Source: Salicibibacter cibarius (GTDB lineage Bacteria; Bacillota; Bacilli; Bacillales; Marinococcaceae). From it: 64,000 nt of DNA. Location of the stretch: assembly GCF_016495725.1 (NCBI RefSeq), contig NZ_CP054705.1, forward strand, positions 2,418,001-2,482,000. The letters run 5' to 3'. Below the pieces are notes generated by a model, which ran no database searches, was not told the origin of the DNA, and was given only the letters and a program-made list of their open reading frames with translations. Shown piece after piece: positions 53,424 to 63,400 of the stretch; within the stretch, counting starts at the first letter, position 1; every line of letters starts with the position of its first letter. The position numbers were made by a program, and so were the translations under genes.

Positions 53424-54347
53424 CTATCTCCCCACATCCACTTCCATCATTACATCCGGTTTGATCATGCCTTGTTTGCGAGGATGCGGTTTGTAAATCG
53501 CAAGGGTTTGGCGTTCTTTTGTAAACACGATCCGCTTCGATCGCGGATAATCATTTGCCGGCAGAACAGCGCCGTTTTTGATTTTTTGTAATTCCCGGTC
53601 GCTGACTTCGTAGTGAGGGTAATCCCGGAGTACATATTCAACGGGCAACAGGGATTCCTCGGCACGTCCATTTTGCGAGCGCTCGTCCATTTCCGGAATG
53701 CTCACGCACGCGTTTTGCCCGATGCCTGCACTCATCGTTCTTTTTAGCAGCGATAAATGGCCGGGATACCCGAGGCGTCTTCCAACTTCTACCGCGAGCG
53801 TTCGTACGTAGGTCCCTTTCGAACAAATAACCGAAAAAGGGATCAAAAGATGATCCCGGTCCGGTGACCACATTTCATTCCCGGTCTGGTCAAATGCATA
53901 AACCGTAACCGAGCGGACCGGGCGTTCAACAGTTTCTCCCGCTCGCGCATACTCATAGAGTCGTTTGCCTTTGACCTTTACCGCCGAATACATCGGAGGG
54001 ACTTGCCGTATCTCCCCAAGCAATGATGCGAATGTTTGTTCCAATTCCTCATCCGTAATCGCTTCGCTCACCTTTTTGCGCTCGATCACCTCTCCCGCCG
54101 CATCTTCCGTCGTTGTCGCGCTTCCCAATGCAATCTTGCCTTCATACGCCTTCGTGCCTTCCATTAAGATAGGTACGAGTTTGGTCGCCCGTCCGACACA
54201 AAGAGGGAGAACGCCCGTGACATCCGGATCGAGCGTCCCCGTATGTCCGACTTCGCGCGTTTTGAACCAGCGGCGGGCGCGCAACACACAATCATGTGAA
54301 GTCATCCCGGCCGGTTTTTCCAACGGCAAAATGCCACTAACATTCAT
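53424..54347 (-). CDS. truB: tRNA pseudouridine-55 synthase
   Basis: 307 residues. Catalytic motif GHTGTLDPDVTGVLPLCVG with aspartate at about 39; KGTYVRTLAVEVG; C-terminal PUA-type domain. The extreme C-terminus (EVDVGR) resembles the repeat-derived cinA end. Lies between rbfA and ribF as usual. Confidence 0.96.
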   Translation of the reverse strand: MNVSGILPLEKPAGMTSHDCVLRARRWFKTREVGHTGTLDPDVTGVLPLCVGRATKLVPILMEGTKAYEGKIALGSATTTEDAAGEVIERKKVSEAITDEELEQTFASLLGEIRQVPPMYSAVKVKGKRLYEYARAGETVERPVRSVTVYAFDQTGNEMWSPDRDHLLIPFSVICSKGTYVRTLAVEVGRRLGYPGHLSLLKRTMSAGIGQNACVSIPEMDERSQNGRAEESLLPVEYVLRDYPHYEVSDRELQKIKNGAVLPANDYPRSKRIVFTKERQTLAIYKPHPRKQGMIKPDVMMEVDVGR

Positions 54348-54359
54348 TGTTTTTTCCCT

Positions 54360-54707
54360 CTAATCTTCCTTTTTCAGATCATTGATCAGTTTTTCAATCC
54401 GATTGCCGTAAGCAATCGATTCATCAAAATCAAACTCAATATCCGGGGTTTTGCGAAGGTTAATGCGCTTGCCGATTTCCGAGCGAATGAATCCTTTCGC
54501 TTGGCGGAGCGCCTTCAATGTTTCCTCTTTGTCTTCGGATTCCCCCATCACGGTAACATATACCGTGGCTTGCTGAAGATCCCCGGTTACGTCAACGCCT
54601 GTGACGGTGACAAACTCCACGCGGGGGTCTTTCACTTCCCGCATGAGGATATCGCTCAGTTCTTTCTTCATTTGTTCACCGACCCGTTGGGCACGCATTT
54701 GACTCAT
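54360..54707 (-). CDS. rbfA: ribosome-binding factor A
   Basis: 115 residues from ATG 54707 (SD GAAGGAG), the usual length. KH-like fold with [23 protein letters not shown] and [12 protein letters not shown]. Needed for 16S 5'-end maturation and cold growth. Confidence 0.96.
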   Translation of the reverse strand: MSQMRAQRVGEQMKKELSDILMREVKDPRVEFVTVTGVDVTGDLQQATVYVTVMGESEDKEETLKALRQAKGFIRSEIGKRINLRKTPDIEFDFDESIAYGNRIEKLINDLKKED

Positions 54708-54727
54708 CGTAAACACTCCTTCTATCA

Positions 54728-55003
54728 CTACAGCCATTCATACTGAACCGAATGGCATTCCAATCCTGCGCTGCCGTCGATCATCTTAAGGGCATGCTCG
54801 AGCTCTTTCTCAATCACCTTGCGGGTCTTATTAATACAGCAAACAGAAAGGGATGTACGCTGCCATACATCTTGATGGTCCATTTCCGAAATGGAGACAT
54901 TTAAACGGCGCACCCGGGTAATAAGACTTTGCAAGATTGAGCGTTTTTCTTTTAAGGAATAGCAATCCGGCAAGAAGCATTCACAATGGACGACGCCGAT
55001 CAT
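54728..55003 (-). CDS. ylxP: YlxP, DUF503 protein
   Basis: 91 residues. Typical YlxP features: [24 protein letters not shown] and [19 protein letters not shown]. Usually a ribosome-associated factor of unsettled role. Overlaps the infB stop by four bases. Confidence 0.92.
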   Translation of the reverse strand: MIGVVHCECFLPDCYSLKEKRSILQSLITRVRRLNVSISEMDHQDVWQRTSLSVCCINKTRKVIEKELEHALKMIDGSAGLECHSVQYEWL

Positions 55004-57159
55004 GTGCGCGGAACTTCTTCCATTACATAAGCTTCCATCGTGTCTCCTTCTTTCAAGTCGTTAAAATTCTCCAACGTAATGCCGCATTCATAATTGTTGC
55101 TGACTTCCCGAACATCATCCTTAAACCGCTTGAGTGCCGAAATTTTTCCGTCAAAAATAACGACACCGTCCCGAAGCACGCGCACGTTTGAATCCCTCGT
55201 AACCTTGCCGTCGGTGACATAACTTCCGGCAATTGTTCCGATTCGCGACACTTTAAACAGTTGGCGGACCTCTACATGTCCGATTACTTTTTCTTCATAT
55301 TCCGGATCGAGAAGCCCTTTCATGGCAGCTTCAATTTCCTCGATGGCGTCATAAATGACTCGGTAGAGACGCACGTCAACGTCTTCTACTTCCGCTGTCC
55401 GTTTTGCGTTCGCACCGGGGCGAACATTGAAGCCGATAATAACCGCGTTGGATGCGGAGGCAAGAATGACATCCGATTCCGTTACCGCTCCGACGCCCGT
55501 ATGAATAATATTAACCTTTGCGCCGGCAACATCAATTTTCTCAAGAGATCCGCGCACGGCTTCTACGGAACCTTGTACATCCGCTTTAACGATGATGTTG
55601 ATTTCTTTAATTTCGCCTTCTTGAAGTTGGTTATACAAATCATCAAGGCTGACACGGGACGTTTGACGCCGCTGCGCTTCCTTCGCTCGGACCGCACGCC
55701 CCTCGCCGATTTGTTTTGCCTTCTTCTCATCGGCAAATACGAGAAATTGATCGCCGGCTTGAGGTACGTCGTTCAAACCGGTAATCTCCACCGGTGTCGA
55801 CGGTCCGGCAGTTTTTACACGTCGACCGACATCATTCATCATCGCCCGAATACGACCGTGCGTATACCCGACAACGATAGGGTCACCGACGTTCATCGTT
55901 CCCCCTTGCACGAGCAATGTTGCAACCGGCCCCCGTCCTTTATCAAGCTCCGCTTCAACAACCGTTCCTTGTGCTCGTTTTTCCGGATTGGCTTTTAACT
56001 CTTCCACTTCCGCGACGAGCAAGATCATTTCGAGGAGCTCATCGATGCCTTCGCCTTTCACGGCCGAAACGTTAACAAAGATCGTCTCCCCGCCCCATGC
56101 TTCCGGGACGAGCTCATATTCCGTTAATTCTTGCATGACACGATCGGGATTCGCATTTTCTTTATCCATTTTGTTTACGGCTACGATAATGGGCACTTCC
56201 GCTGCTTTTGCATGGTTCAATGCCTCCACCGTTTGCGGCATGACCCCATCATCAGCAGCGACGACGAGAATGGTGATGTCGGTCGCCTGCGCGCCGCGGG
56301 CACGCATCGTCGTGAATGCCGCGTGGCCGGGAGTATCAAGAAAGGTAACCCTTTTTCCCCCTTCTTCCACTTGATAAGCACCGATGTGTTGGGTAATGCC
56401 GCCGGCTTCCGTATCGGTGACCTTCGTCTTGCGGATACCATCTAGCAAGGTGGTTTTCCCGTGGTCCACGTGTCCCATGATTGTAACGACCGGAGCTCTT
56501 TCTTCGAGGTTCGCGGGGTCGTCCTCTTCCTCATAACGTTCAATATCCAGCGGATCGACGATTTCTTCTTCTTCCACTTTCACGCCATAATCATCGGCAA
56601 TCAACTCGATGGAGGCTTTGTCAAGGGCTTCGTTTTTCGTCGCCATGACGCCTAAGCCCATGAGCTTTTTGATGAGTTCGGACGTTTCTTTGTGTAATTT
56701 CTCAGCCAATTCCGCAACGGTTAAGCTTCCGGCAAACGTAATTTTTTCAGGCGTTTTCGGCGTTTCTTTTGCGCGCCTTTTTTGATTTTTATTGCCTTTG
56801 CCTCTTCTGCCGGGTCCTTGGTTTCCTGCGCGCTGCCCGCCGGGACGTTGGCGCTTTTGCCCATTACTTCTTTTATCTTGTTTCGTTTGTTGATGGGCTT
56901 TTTTATGGTTATTTTGGTTTTGGGACCGTGTTGAAGCGTTCGATTGTTTTTCTTTTGTTTGGTTTTGATTTTCGTTTTTCCCCATACTCCCATCCTTTTT
57001 CCCTGTTGTTTGATTTTGCTCTAGCTGTTTGATTTGTTCGTCATTAATCACAGACATATGGTTGCTCACGTTTATATTTTTCGCCTTTAAGTCCGCAACG
57101 ACTTCTTTGCTTGATTTATTAATGGACTTGGCGTATTCATATACTCGCATTTTTGCCAT
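55000..57159 (-). CDS. infB: translation initiation factor IF-2
   Basis: GTPase that places initiator tRNA on the 30S subunit. 719 residues from ATG 57159 (SD GGAGG). Short N-terminal IF2N module, a basic Asn/Gln/Lys-rich linker (70-140), G domain with [21 protein letters not shown] and NKMDK, then domains II-IV. Short linker form typical of Bacillus. Confidence 0.98.
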   Translation of the reverse strand: MAKMRVYEYAKSINKSSKEVVADLKAKNINVSNHMSVINDEQIKQLEQNQTTGKKDGSMGKNENQNQTKEKQSNASTRSQNQNNHKKAHQQTKQDKRSNGQKRQRPGGQRAGNQGPGRRGKGNKNQKRRAKETPKTPEKITFAGSLTVAELAEKLHKETSELIKKLMGLGVMATKNEALDKASIELIADDYGVKVEEEEIVDPLDIERYEEEDDPANLEERAPVVTIMGHVDHGKTTLLDGIRKTKVTDTEAGGITQHIGAYQVEEGGKRVTFLDTPGHAAFTTMRARGAQATDITILVVAADDGVMPQTVEALNHAKAAEVPIIVAVNKMDKENANPDRVMQELTEYELVPEAWGGETIFVNVSAVKGEGIDELLEMILLVAEVEELKANPEKRAQGTVVEAELDKGRGPVATLLVQGGTMNVGDPIVVGYTHGRIRAMMNDVGRRVKTAGPSTPVEITGLNDVPQAGDQFLVFADEKKAKQIGEGRAVRAKEAQRRQTSRVSLDDLYNQLQEGEIKEINIIVKADVQGSVEAVRGSLEKIDVAGAKVNIIHTGVGAVTESDVILASASNAVIIGFNVRPGANAKRTAEVEDVDVRLYRVIYDAIEEIEAAMKGLLDPEYEEKVIGHVEVRQLFKVSRIGTIAGSYVTDGKVTRDSNVRVLRDGVVIFDGKISALKRFKDDVREVSNNYECGITLENFNDLKEGDTMEAYVMEEVPRT

Positions 57160-57177
57160 ATAAACAACCTCCAACTT

Positions 57178-57480
57178 CTATTGTTCTAGCATCCGGATCA
57201 TTTTTTCGGAAAATCCTTTATCCGTAATGCCGATGACAACACGTTCGCGTTTTCCGATCGCTTCCCCTAACGCTTGCCGTGTTCCCGCTTGCCTGATTGG
57301 AATATGATAATGGCTACATTTATCATAAAACTGTTTGTTTGTGTTTGTTGATGCATCCTCGGAAATAAGAACAAGATGAAATCGTTTCGTTTTAATGCCT
57401 CGCATAACAGTGTCTTCACCGCTAACAACCTTATTGGCTCGTGTAGCAAGCCCGAGAAATCGGTAAAAATCCTGTTTCAT
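57178..57480 (-). CDS. ylxQ: L7Ae-family RNA-binding protein YlxQ
   Basis: 100 residues. L7Ae/L30e fold with RFLGLATRANKVVSGEDTV and LVLISEDAST. Binds kink-turn-type RNA in relatives. Overlaps the ylxR stop by four bases. Confidence 0.93.
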   Translation of the reverse strand: MKQDFYRFLGLATRANKVVSGEDTVMRGIKTKRFHLVLISEDASTNTNKQFYDKCSHYHIPIRQAGTRQALGEAIGKRERVVIGITDKGFSEKMIRMLEQ

Positions 57481-57749
57481 TTGTTTATTTGAAGACGTTC
57501 CGTCTCCAGCCTTTCATAGGTCTCTTCATCGACGTTTACTTTTAAGTGCCGTGATAAAAGGTCTTTCTTTTTGGCAAGCACGAAACATTCCTCTGTGTTT
57601 GAAATGTACGACCCGCGCCCGTTCTTCTTTCCGGTCGGATCAACGGATACATGGCCATCCGTGTCCCGCACGATTCGCACAAGCTCTTTCTTGGCTTTCA
57701 TTTCACCGGTTACGATGCACTTTCGCAAAGGGGTTTTACGCTTTTTCAT
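57477..57749 (-). CDS. ylxR: RnpM (YlxR), RNase P modulator
   Basis: 90 residues. DUF448 motif RKCIVTGEMKAKKELVRIVR and GRGSYI. In B. subtilis the orthologue binds the RNase P RNA. Overlaps nusA and ylxQ, forming one coupled unit. Confidence 0.93.
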   Translation of the reverse strand: MKKRKTPLRKCIVTGEMKAKKELVRIVRDTDGHVSVDPTGKKNGRGSYISNTEECFVLAKKKDLLSRHLKVNVDEETYERLETERLQINK

Positions 57750-58966
57750 TCTTCTTTCTCCTCTACGGTCTCGGTTTCCGGCAGCTTTTCATCAAGTTCG
57801 TCATCCAAAACATCTTCTATATCTTCATCTTCATACACGTCTTCATCTTCGATCTCGTCTTCCCGGGTGTTATCCTCTTCTCCTTCATCTTCGCCGGGCA
57901 CACGAGCGGTTGCCGGATCATATATTCCTTTCTCTTCTGCTTCCGATAGGCTTTTGATATCAACTTTCCAGCCCGTCAACTTCGCTGCCAACCGCGCGTT
58001 TTGCCCGCGCTTTCCAATGGCAAGCGACAATTGGTAATCCGGGACGATAACGAGGGTGCTTTTCGATTCCTCATCGACTTGAACGTCGAGCACATTCGAA
58101 GGGCTTAAGGCGTTTCCGATGTAGTTGACAGGGTTATTGGAATAATGAACGATATCGATTTTTTCGCCTTTCAATTCATTAACTATCGCTTGAACGCGTT
58201 GTCCGCGCTGCCCGACACAAGAACCAACCGGATCAACGTCGGGATCTTCAGCGTAAACGGAAATCTTTGACCGGTCCCCCGCTTCTCGTGACACTGATCG
58301 AATCTCAACAGTTCCATCATATATTTCCGGAACTTCAAGTTCAAATAATCGCTTTAAAAGACCCGGATGGGTACGTGAAATCATAATTTGCGGACCCTTT
58401 GTCGTTTTTTCCACTTTCGTAATATAAGACTTGATCCGGTCGTTATGCGCGTAGGTTTCATTCGGCATCTGTTCGCTTTGCGGAAGGATGGCTTCCACTT
58501 TCCCTAAATCAACATAGATAAAGCGATGATCCTGGCGTTGGACGATCCCAGTCATAATATCTTCTTCCCGATCGATAAACTCTGAGTAAATGATGCCCCG
58601 CTCCGCTTCGCGCACCCGCTGGGTAACGACTTGTTTTGCGGTCTGCGCGGCTATTCTCCCGAAATCTTTCGGTGTTACTTCAATTTCGACAACATCATCA
58701 AGCTCATAATGCATGCTTATTTCTCTAGCGGCTTCGATGGTAATCTCCAGCCTGTGATCGAAGACTTCTTCAACCACTTGTTTGCGTGCATACACTTTAA
58801 TTTCGCCATTGTCACGGTTGATGTCAACACGTACATTCGGCGCTTGGCTGAAATTTCGCTTATAAGCCGATATCAACGCGGATTCAATCGCTTCGAGCAC
58901 GATTTCCTTTTCGATGCCTTTATCCTCCTCCAATGTCGTCAAAGCATCTAAAAAGTCGCTGTTCAT
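57746..58966 (-). CDS. nusA: transcription termination/antitermination factor NusA
   Basis: 406 residues from ATG 58966 (SD AAAGGGGA). N-terminal RNAP-binding domain, S1 domain with GIVQRQDHRFIYVDLGKVEA, two KH domains (CVGQRGQRVQAIVNEL; IGKRGQNARLAAKLTGWKV), and an acidic C-terminus of about 60 residues ending in a Glu run. No C-terminal AR repeats. Confidence 0.97.
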   Translation of the reverse strand: MNSDFLDALTTLEEDKGIEKEIVLEAIESALISAYKRNFSQAPNVRVDINRDNGEIKVYARKQVVEEVFDHRLEITIEAAREISMHYELDDVVEIEVTPKDFGRIAAQTAKQVVTQRVREAERGIIYSEFIDREEDIMTGIVQRQDHRFIYVDLGKVEAILPQSEQMPNETYAHNDRIKSYITKVEKTTKGPQIMISRTHPGLLKRLFELEVPEIYDGTVEIRSVSREAGDRSKISVYAEDPDVDPVGSCVGQRGQRVQAIVNELKGEKIDIVHYSNNPVNYIGNALSPSNVLDVQVDEESKSTLVIVPDYQLSLAIGKRGQNARLAAKLTGWKVDIKSLSEAEEKGIYDPATARVPGEDEGEEDNTREDEIEDEDVYEDEDIEDVLDDELDEKLPETETVEEKEE

Positions 58967-59019
58967 AACTACGTGGTCCCCTTTCAGTGAATACAGTGAA
59001 ACTTCCATTAACAGAGGTC

Positions 59020-59146
59020 AGATTTCAAAGGCCGGAGATCGGTATTGAGATCACAGAAATCAGAAGCCAGAGATCAGATGCAGATCCAAGAAGCGAGGAG
59101 CTTCTAGAAAATAACTTTCATCTGACTTCCGGTGTCTGATCTTCGG
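59020..59146 (-). repeat. AGTCAGATG-type dispersed repeat, copy 2
   Basis: Minus strand CCGGAAGTCAGATGAAAGTT, then TCTCTGGCTTCTGATTTCTG, as at 27995-28108 with different middle sequence. Fills the rimP-nusA gap. Confidence 0.72.
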
Positions 59147-59614
59147 TTATAATACGGACAATCGTGCATTTGCAATCAGGCGCTCCGGCACATGGAAAGT
59201 AATGGTCCTTGCCTTTTCACGAATGTTGATCGTTATTTCTCCATCTTCATAAGCAGTGAGTTCTCCCGTAAACGTTTTTCTGCCATCAACATGCTCGTAC
59301 GTCTTGAGATAGACGTTCTTACCGATAGCTTCCTGAAAATCCTTGGCGTTTTTTAGCGGCCGTTCCGCCCCCGGAGAACTTACTTCCAAATAATAAAATC
59401 CCTCTATTGGGTCTTCTTCGTCCAATTTTTGACTCATCCGTTCACTGACGAGGCTGCATTCCTCAAGTCCTACACCATCCGGATGGTCAATAAACATACG
59501 TAATACCCAGTTTTTTCCTTCTTTTTTATATTCCACATCGACAAGTTCCATGTTGAGGTCATCAAGAATGGGTTTCGCGATCGTCGCCACGTTTTCTTTC
59601 ACGTTTTTTGACAT
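59147..59614 (-). CDS. rimP: ribosome maturation factor RimP
   Basis: 155 residues from ATG 59614 (SD AAAGGAGGG). Two domains; VEYKKEGKNWVLRMFIDHPDGVGLEECSLVS and YYLEVSSPGAERPL are characteristic. Assists 30S assembly. Precedes nusA. Confidence 0.96.
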   Translation of the reverse strand: MSKNVKENVATIAKPILDDLNMELVDVEYKKEGKNWVLRMFIDHPDGVGLEECSLVSERMSQKLDEEDPIEGFYYLEVSSPGAERPLKNAKDFQEAIGKNVYLKTYEHVDGRKTFTGELTAYEDGEITINIREKARTITFHVPERLIANARLSVL

Positions 59615-59646
59615 GTGCTCCCTCCTTTGCAAAAGCCGTCTTAACG

Positions 59647-59717
59647 ATTAGAAAACTTGGGCTTAGCTTAGTTGCACTTATGTAGGCAAGAAAGTTGATT
59701 TATACTTTCTTACCTAC
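59647..59717 (+). repeat. two-hairpin dispersed repeat, copy 3
   Basis: GAAAACTTGGGCTTAG then TTAGTTGCACTTATGTAGG and GTAGGCAAGAAAGT...ACTTTCTTACCTAC. A further inverted piece (TTTACGAAAAG...TAAGTGCAA) follows to about 59770, suggesting a longer palindromic element. Confidence 0.78.
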
Positions 59718-60090
59718 TAAGTTCCGGTAGCGAGCCTTAGGTTTTACGAAAAGTTCTTTCTAAGTGCAAGCAGAAAGAGTGGGAACCAGCCCCACTCTTT
59801 TCGCCGTACGTATCCATCTGTTGCCAACGTTAAAGTATCACAATTTCCAAACGATTGCAAGTCACATGAGGACCGAACGGTGCTCTTTCCGCGTCATTTG
59901 CTCATGCTTGTTATTTAATCTTGCCAAATTGTGCAGATCGTAAACCTTGGAACGTCTATAGAGCTTGCACGGTTTTTCAGTGCTTTTACGAAATCTTGTT
60001 CACGGACTTCGAAAAAGATCTAAGGACTCGTACAGGAGATGTGGAAGGACCCCCGTACCCCCAGTTAGCGGGATTGCTTGGGCCTCTTTT

Positions 60091-60402
60091 GTTCCTCTCG
60101 GAACAACTCGGCCTTCGTCTGAGGGATTACTCTGCTTCGCTTGTTCCTCTCGGAGCATCCCGGCCTTCGTCTGAGGGATTACTTTCCTTCGCTTGTTCCT
60201 CTCGGAGCATCCCGGCCTTCGTCTGAGGGATTACTCTGCTTCGCTTGTTCCTCTCGGAGCATCCCGGCCTTCGTCTGAGGGATTACTTTCCTTCGCTTGT
60301 TCCTCTCGGAGCATCCCGGCCTTCGTCTGAGGGATTACTTTCCTTCGCTTGTTCCTCTCGGAGCATCCCGGCCTCCGTCTGAGGGATTGCAATCGCGCGG
60401 TC
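60091..60402. repeat. 52-bp tandem array, family B (long)
   Basis: GTTCCTCTCGG recurs at 60091, 60143, 60195, 60247, 60299 and 60351, all exactly 52 bp apart; copies are nearly identical. The unit has CTCGGA, 15 nt, TCTGAG then GGATTAC. Same family as 11229-11362. Ends just past the polC stop (60426). Confidence 0.92.
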
Positions 60403-60425
60403 GTCCCCAAAAAGGGGATAGATTA

Positions 60426-63400
60426 CTAAAACAACGAAAGCTGATTCGAATCCGGCAAGCCTTCCAGGCAGTTGCTCGCCTCCAAATTTTGAATCACGTT
60501 TTTCGTCGCTTTGCTTCTTTGCTGCAAGTCTTCCTTTGATAAAAACTCACCGTCCGCCCGCGCGTCTACAATATTTTTCGCGGCATTCGCGCCTACGCCT
60601 TCAAGCGCGCCAAACGGCGGGATCAACGTGTCTCCATCGACGATAAACGTGTCTGCCTCCGAACGATAGAGATCGACCTGCCCGAAAGAAAATCCGCGCT
60701 CCGTCATTTCTAACGCCAGTTCCAACACCGTGACCAAGCTTTTTTCCTTCGGCGCCGCGTCGAATCCTTTGGCTTGAATGTCTTCGATGCGCGCCCGGAT
60801 AGCGGTGCTGCCTTTTTGCATCGTTTCAAGCTCAAAATCGCTGGCCCGTACGCTGAAATACGTGGCATAGAACAGAATCGGATAGTGGACTTTGAAATAG
60901 GCGATCCTCACCGCCATCAAAACGTACGCTGCTGCGTGCGCCTTCGGGAACATATACTTGATTTTCAAACACGACTGAATATACCAATCCGGAACGTCAT
61001 GCTTTTTCATTTCGTCAATCCATTCTTGTTCCAAGCCTCTTCCCTTTCGGACGAATTCGGTAATTTTAAAAGCAAGCGATGGTTCCAGCCCTTTATAAAT
61101 CAGGTTAACCATAATGTTATCTCTAAGGCCAATCACGTCTTTCAGCTCACAAACCCCATCGCGGATTAATTCATCCGCATTTCCGAGCCACACATCGGCC
61201 CCGTGGGACAAACCGGAAATTTGCAGGAGCTCGGAAAACTTCTGCGGCTTCGTTTCTTCCAACATTTGCCTCACAAAACGTGTGCCAAACTCGGGGATCC
61301 CATACGTGCCGGTTTTGCACATAATCTGCTCCGGAGTGACGCCGAGCACTTCCGGTCCTTCGAATATACGCATAACCTCAGGATCGTCAATAGGAATATC
61401 GTTCGGATCGATGCCGCTTAAATCTTGCAACATCCGAATGACTGTCGGATCATCGTGGCCAAGAATATCAAGTTTCAATAAATTGTCATCGATGGAATGA
61501 AAATCAAAATGGGTCGTTTTCCAACTCGCGTTTTTGTCATCGGCCGGATACTGCACCGGGCAAAAATCATGGATGTCTTTATCGCCCGGAACGACGATGA
61601 TACCGCCCGGGTGCTGGCCGGTCGTTCGTTTCACCCCTGTGCAGCCATGGACGAGCCGGTCGATTTCAGCGCCGCGGATATGGTCAATTTGATTGTCGTT
61701 TTGATACCCGCGCACGAATCCGTAAGCCGTTTTATCCGCAACCGTGCCGATCGTTCCCGCCCGAAAAACTTTGTCATCCCCGAACAATTCACGGGTGTAC
61801 GCGTGGGCGCGTGCTTGGTAGTCCCCGGAGAAATTCAGGTCAATATCGGGAACTTTGTCGCCTTTAAATCCGAGAAACGTTTCAAAGGGAATATCGTGGC
61901 CTTCGCGAATATACGTGGCCCCACATTGTTCACATGATTTATCCGGCAAATCATACCCCGATGCCACTGACCCATCGTCATAAAAAATGGAATGGGAACA
62001 GTGCGGACAGACGTAATGGGGCGGCAACGGATTGACCTCGGTAATGTCGGACATCGTTGCCACGAAGGATGACCCGACAGACCCGCGGGAGCCGACGAGA
62101 TAGCCATCGTCCAGGGAGCGTTTGACAAGTTTATGGGAAATCAAATAAATTACGCCATATCCGTGCCCGATAATGCTTTCCAATTCCTTTTCCAAACGGT
62201 CCTCGACAATAGCGGGGAGGTCTTCCCCGTAAATGCGCTTTGCTTTTCCATAGGTGAGCGTCCGCATTTCTTCGTCGGCGCCCTCGATGTTTGGCGGATA
62301 TAAGCCATCCGGAACCGGCGCGATCGCTTCGATTTCATCGGCAATTTTTTTTGGCGATGTGACGACAATTTGGCGCGCTTTTTCTTCTCCAAGGAAAGCA
62401 AATGCCTCCAGCATTTCCGAGGTCGTGCGAAAGTGCACCTTCGGCATCGTTTGTTTATTCAACGGATTTGCCCCGCCTTGAGACGCGACGAGGATCTTTC
62501 GATAGATATGATCGTCCGGCTCCAAATAATGGACATTGCCGGTGGCGACAACCGGTATCGACAAACGTTCGCCAACCTCGTACAATTTTCGCATAATGTC
62601 CAAAAGCTGTGCCTCGCTTCTAATGATGTCTTTTTCCAATAAATGGCCATGAATTTCCGGCGGCTGTATTTCGATAAAATCATAGAAACGGGCAGCCTTC
62701 TCAGCTTCTTCAGCGGATTTTTGCATCATCGTTTCAAAGACTTCCCCTTGCTCACAGCCCGATCCAACGAGCAACCCTTCCCGATACCGGACGAGTTGCG
62801 ACCGCGGGATTCGCGGGGTTCGGTAAAAATACGATAAATGGGATAAAGACACGAGTTGATACAAATTTTTCAAGCCTTCTTGATTTTGAACGAGAATCGT
62901 GCAATGGGAAGGCCTGTTTTTATAAAAATCGCCTTGCCCGATATTTTCATTGAGTTGGCGATGCTGATCAATGCCATTCTCCTTGGCATCACGAATCATT
63001 TTCATAAAAAGATAGGCGGTGGCCTCCGTATCATAAATGGCGCGGTGGTGGCTGACGAGTTCAATGTCGAATGCCTTGCATAATGTGTTCAACCGGTGAT
63101 TTTTCATATTCGGATATAAAAAGCGGGCAAGTTCCAACGTATCGACGACCGGCTGTTCTACCTCCGGCCATCCTTCTTTTTTATAGCCGGCGTTGATAAA
63201 ACCGATATCAAAACTGGCGTTGTGCGCCACAAGGCCGGCGTCACCGACAAAATCCGAAAACTGTTGCAAGACATCACTTACCTCGGGGGCGTCTGTCAAC
63301 ATTTCATCGGTAATGCCGGTAAGCTCAGTAATTTTCGCGGGAAGGGCTACATGTGGCTGCGCAAACGATTCAAACCGGTCCACAATTTCCCCGTTCGCCA

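Larger units (their letters stand above)
59615..60425. other. long gene-free gap between polC and rimP
   Basis: 811 bp holding the hairpin repeat at 59647, AT-rich unassigned sequence (59780-60090), the family B array (60091-60402), and TCCCC-AAAA-AGGGGA near 60403-60418, a possible small stem after polC. No coding gene supported. Confidence 0.7.

Noticed and set aside
59921-60539. Plus-strand open frames over the family B array
   Set aside because: They run through tandem repeats whose length is not a multiple of three, and they have no SD sequence. Translated repeats shift frame from unit to unit.
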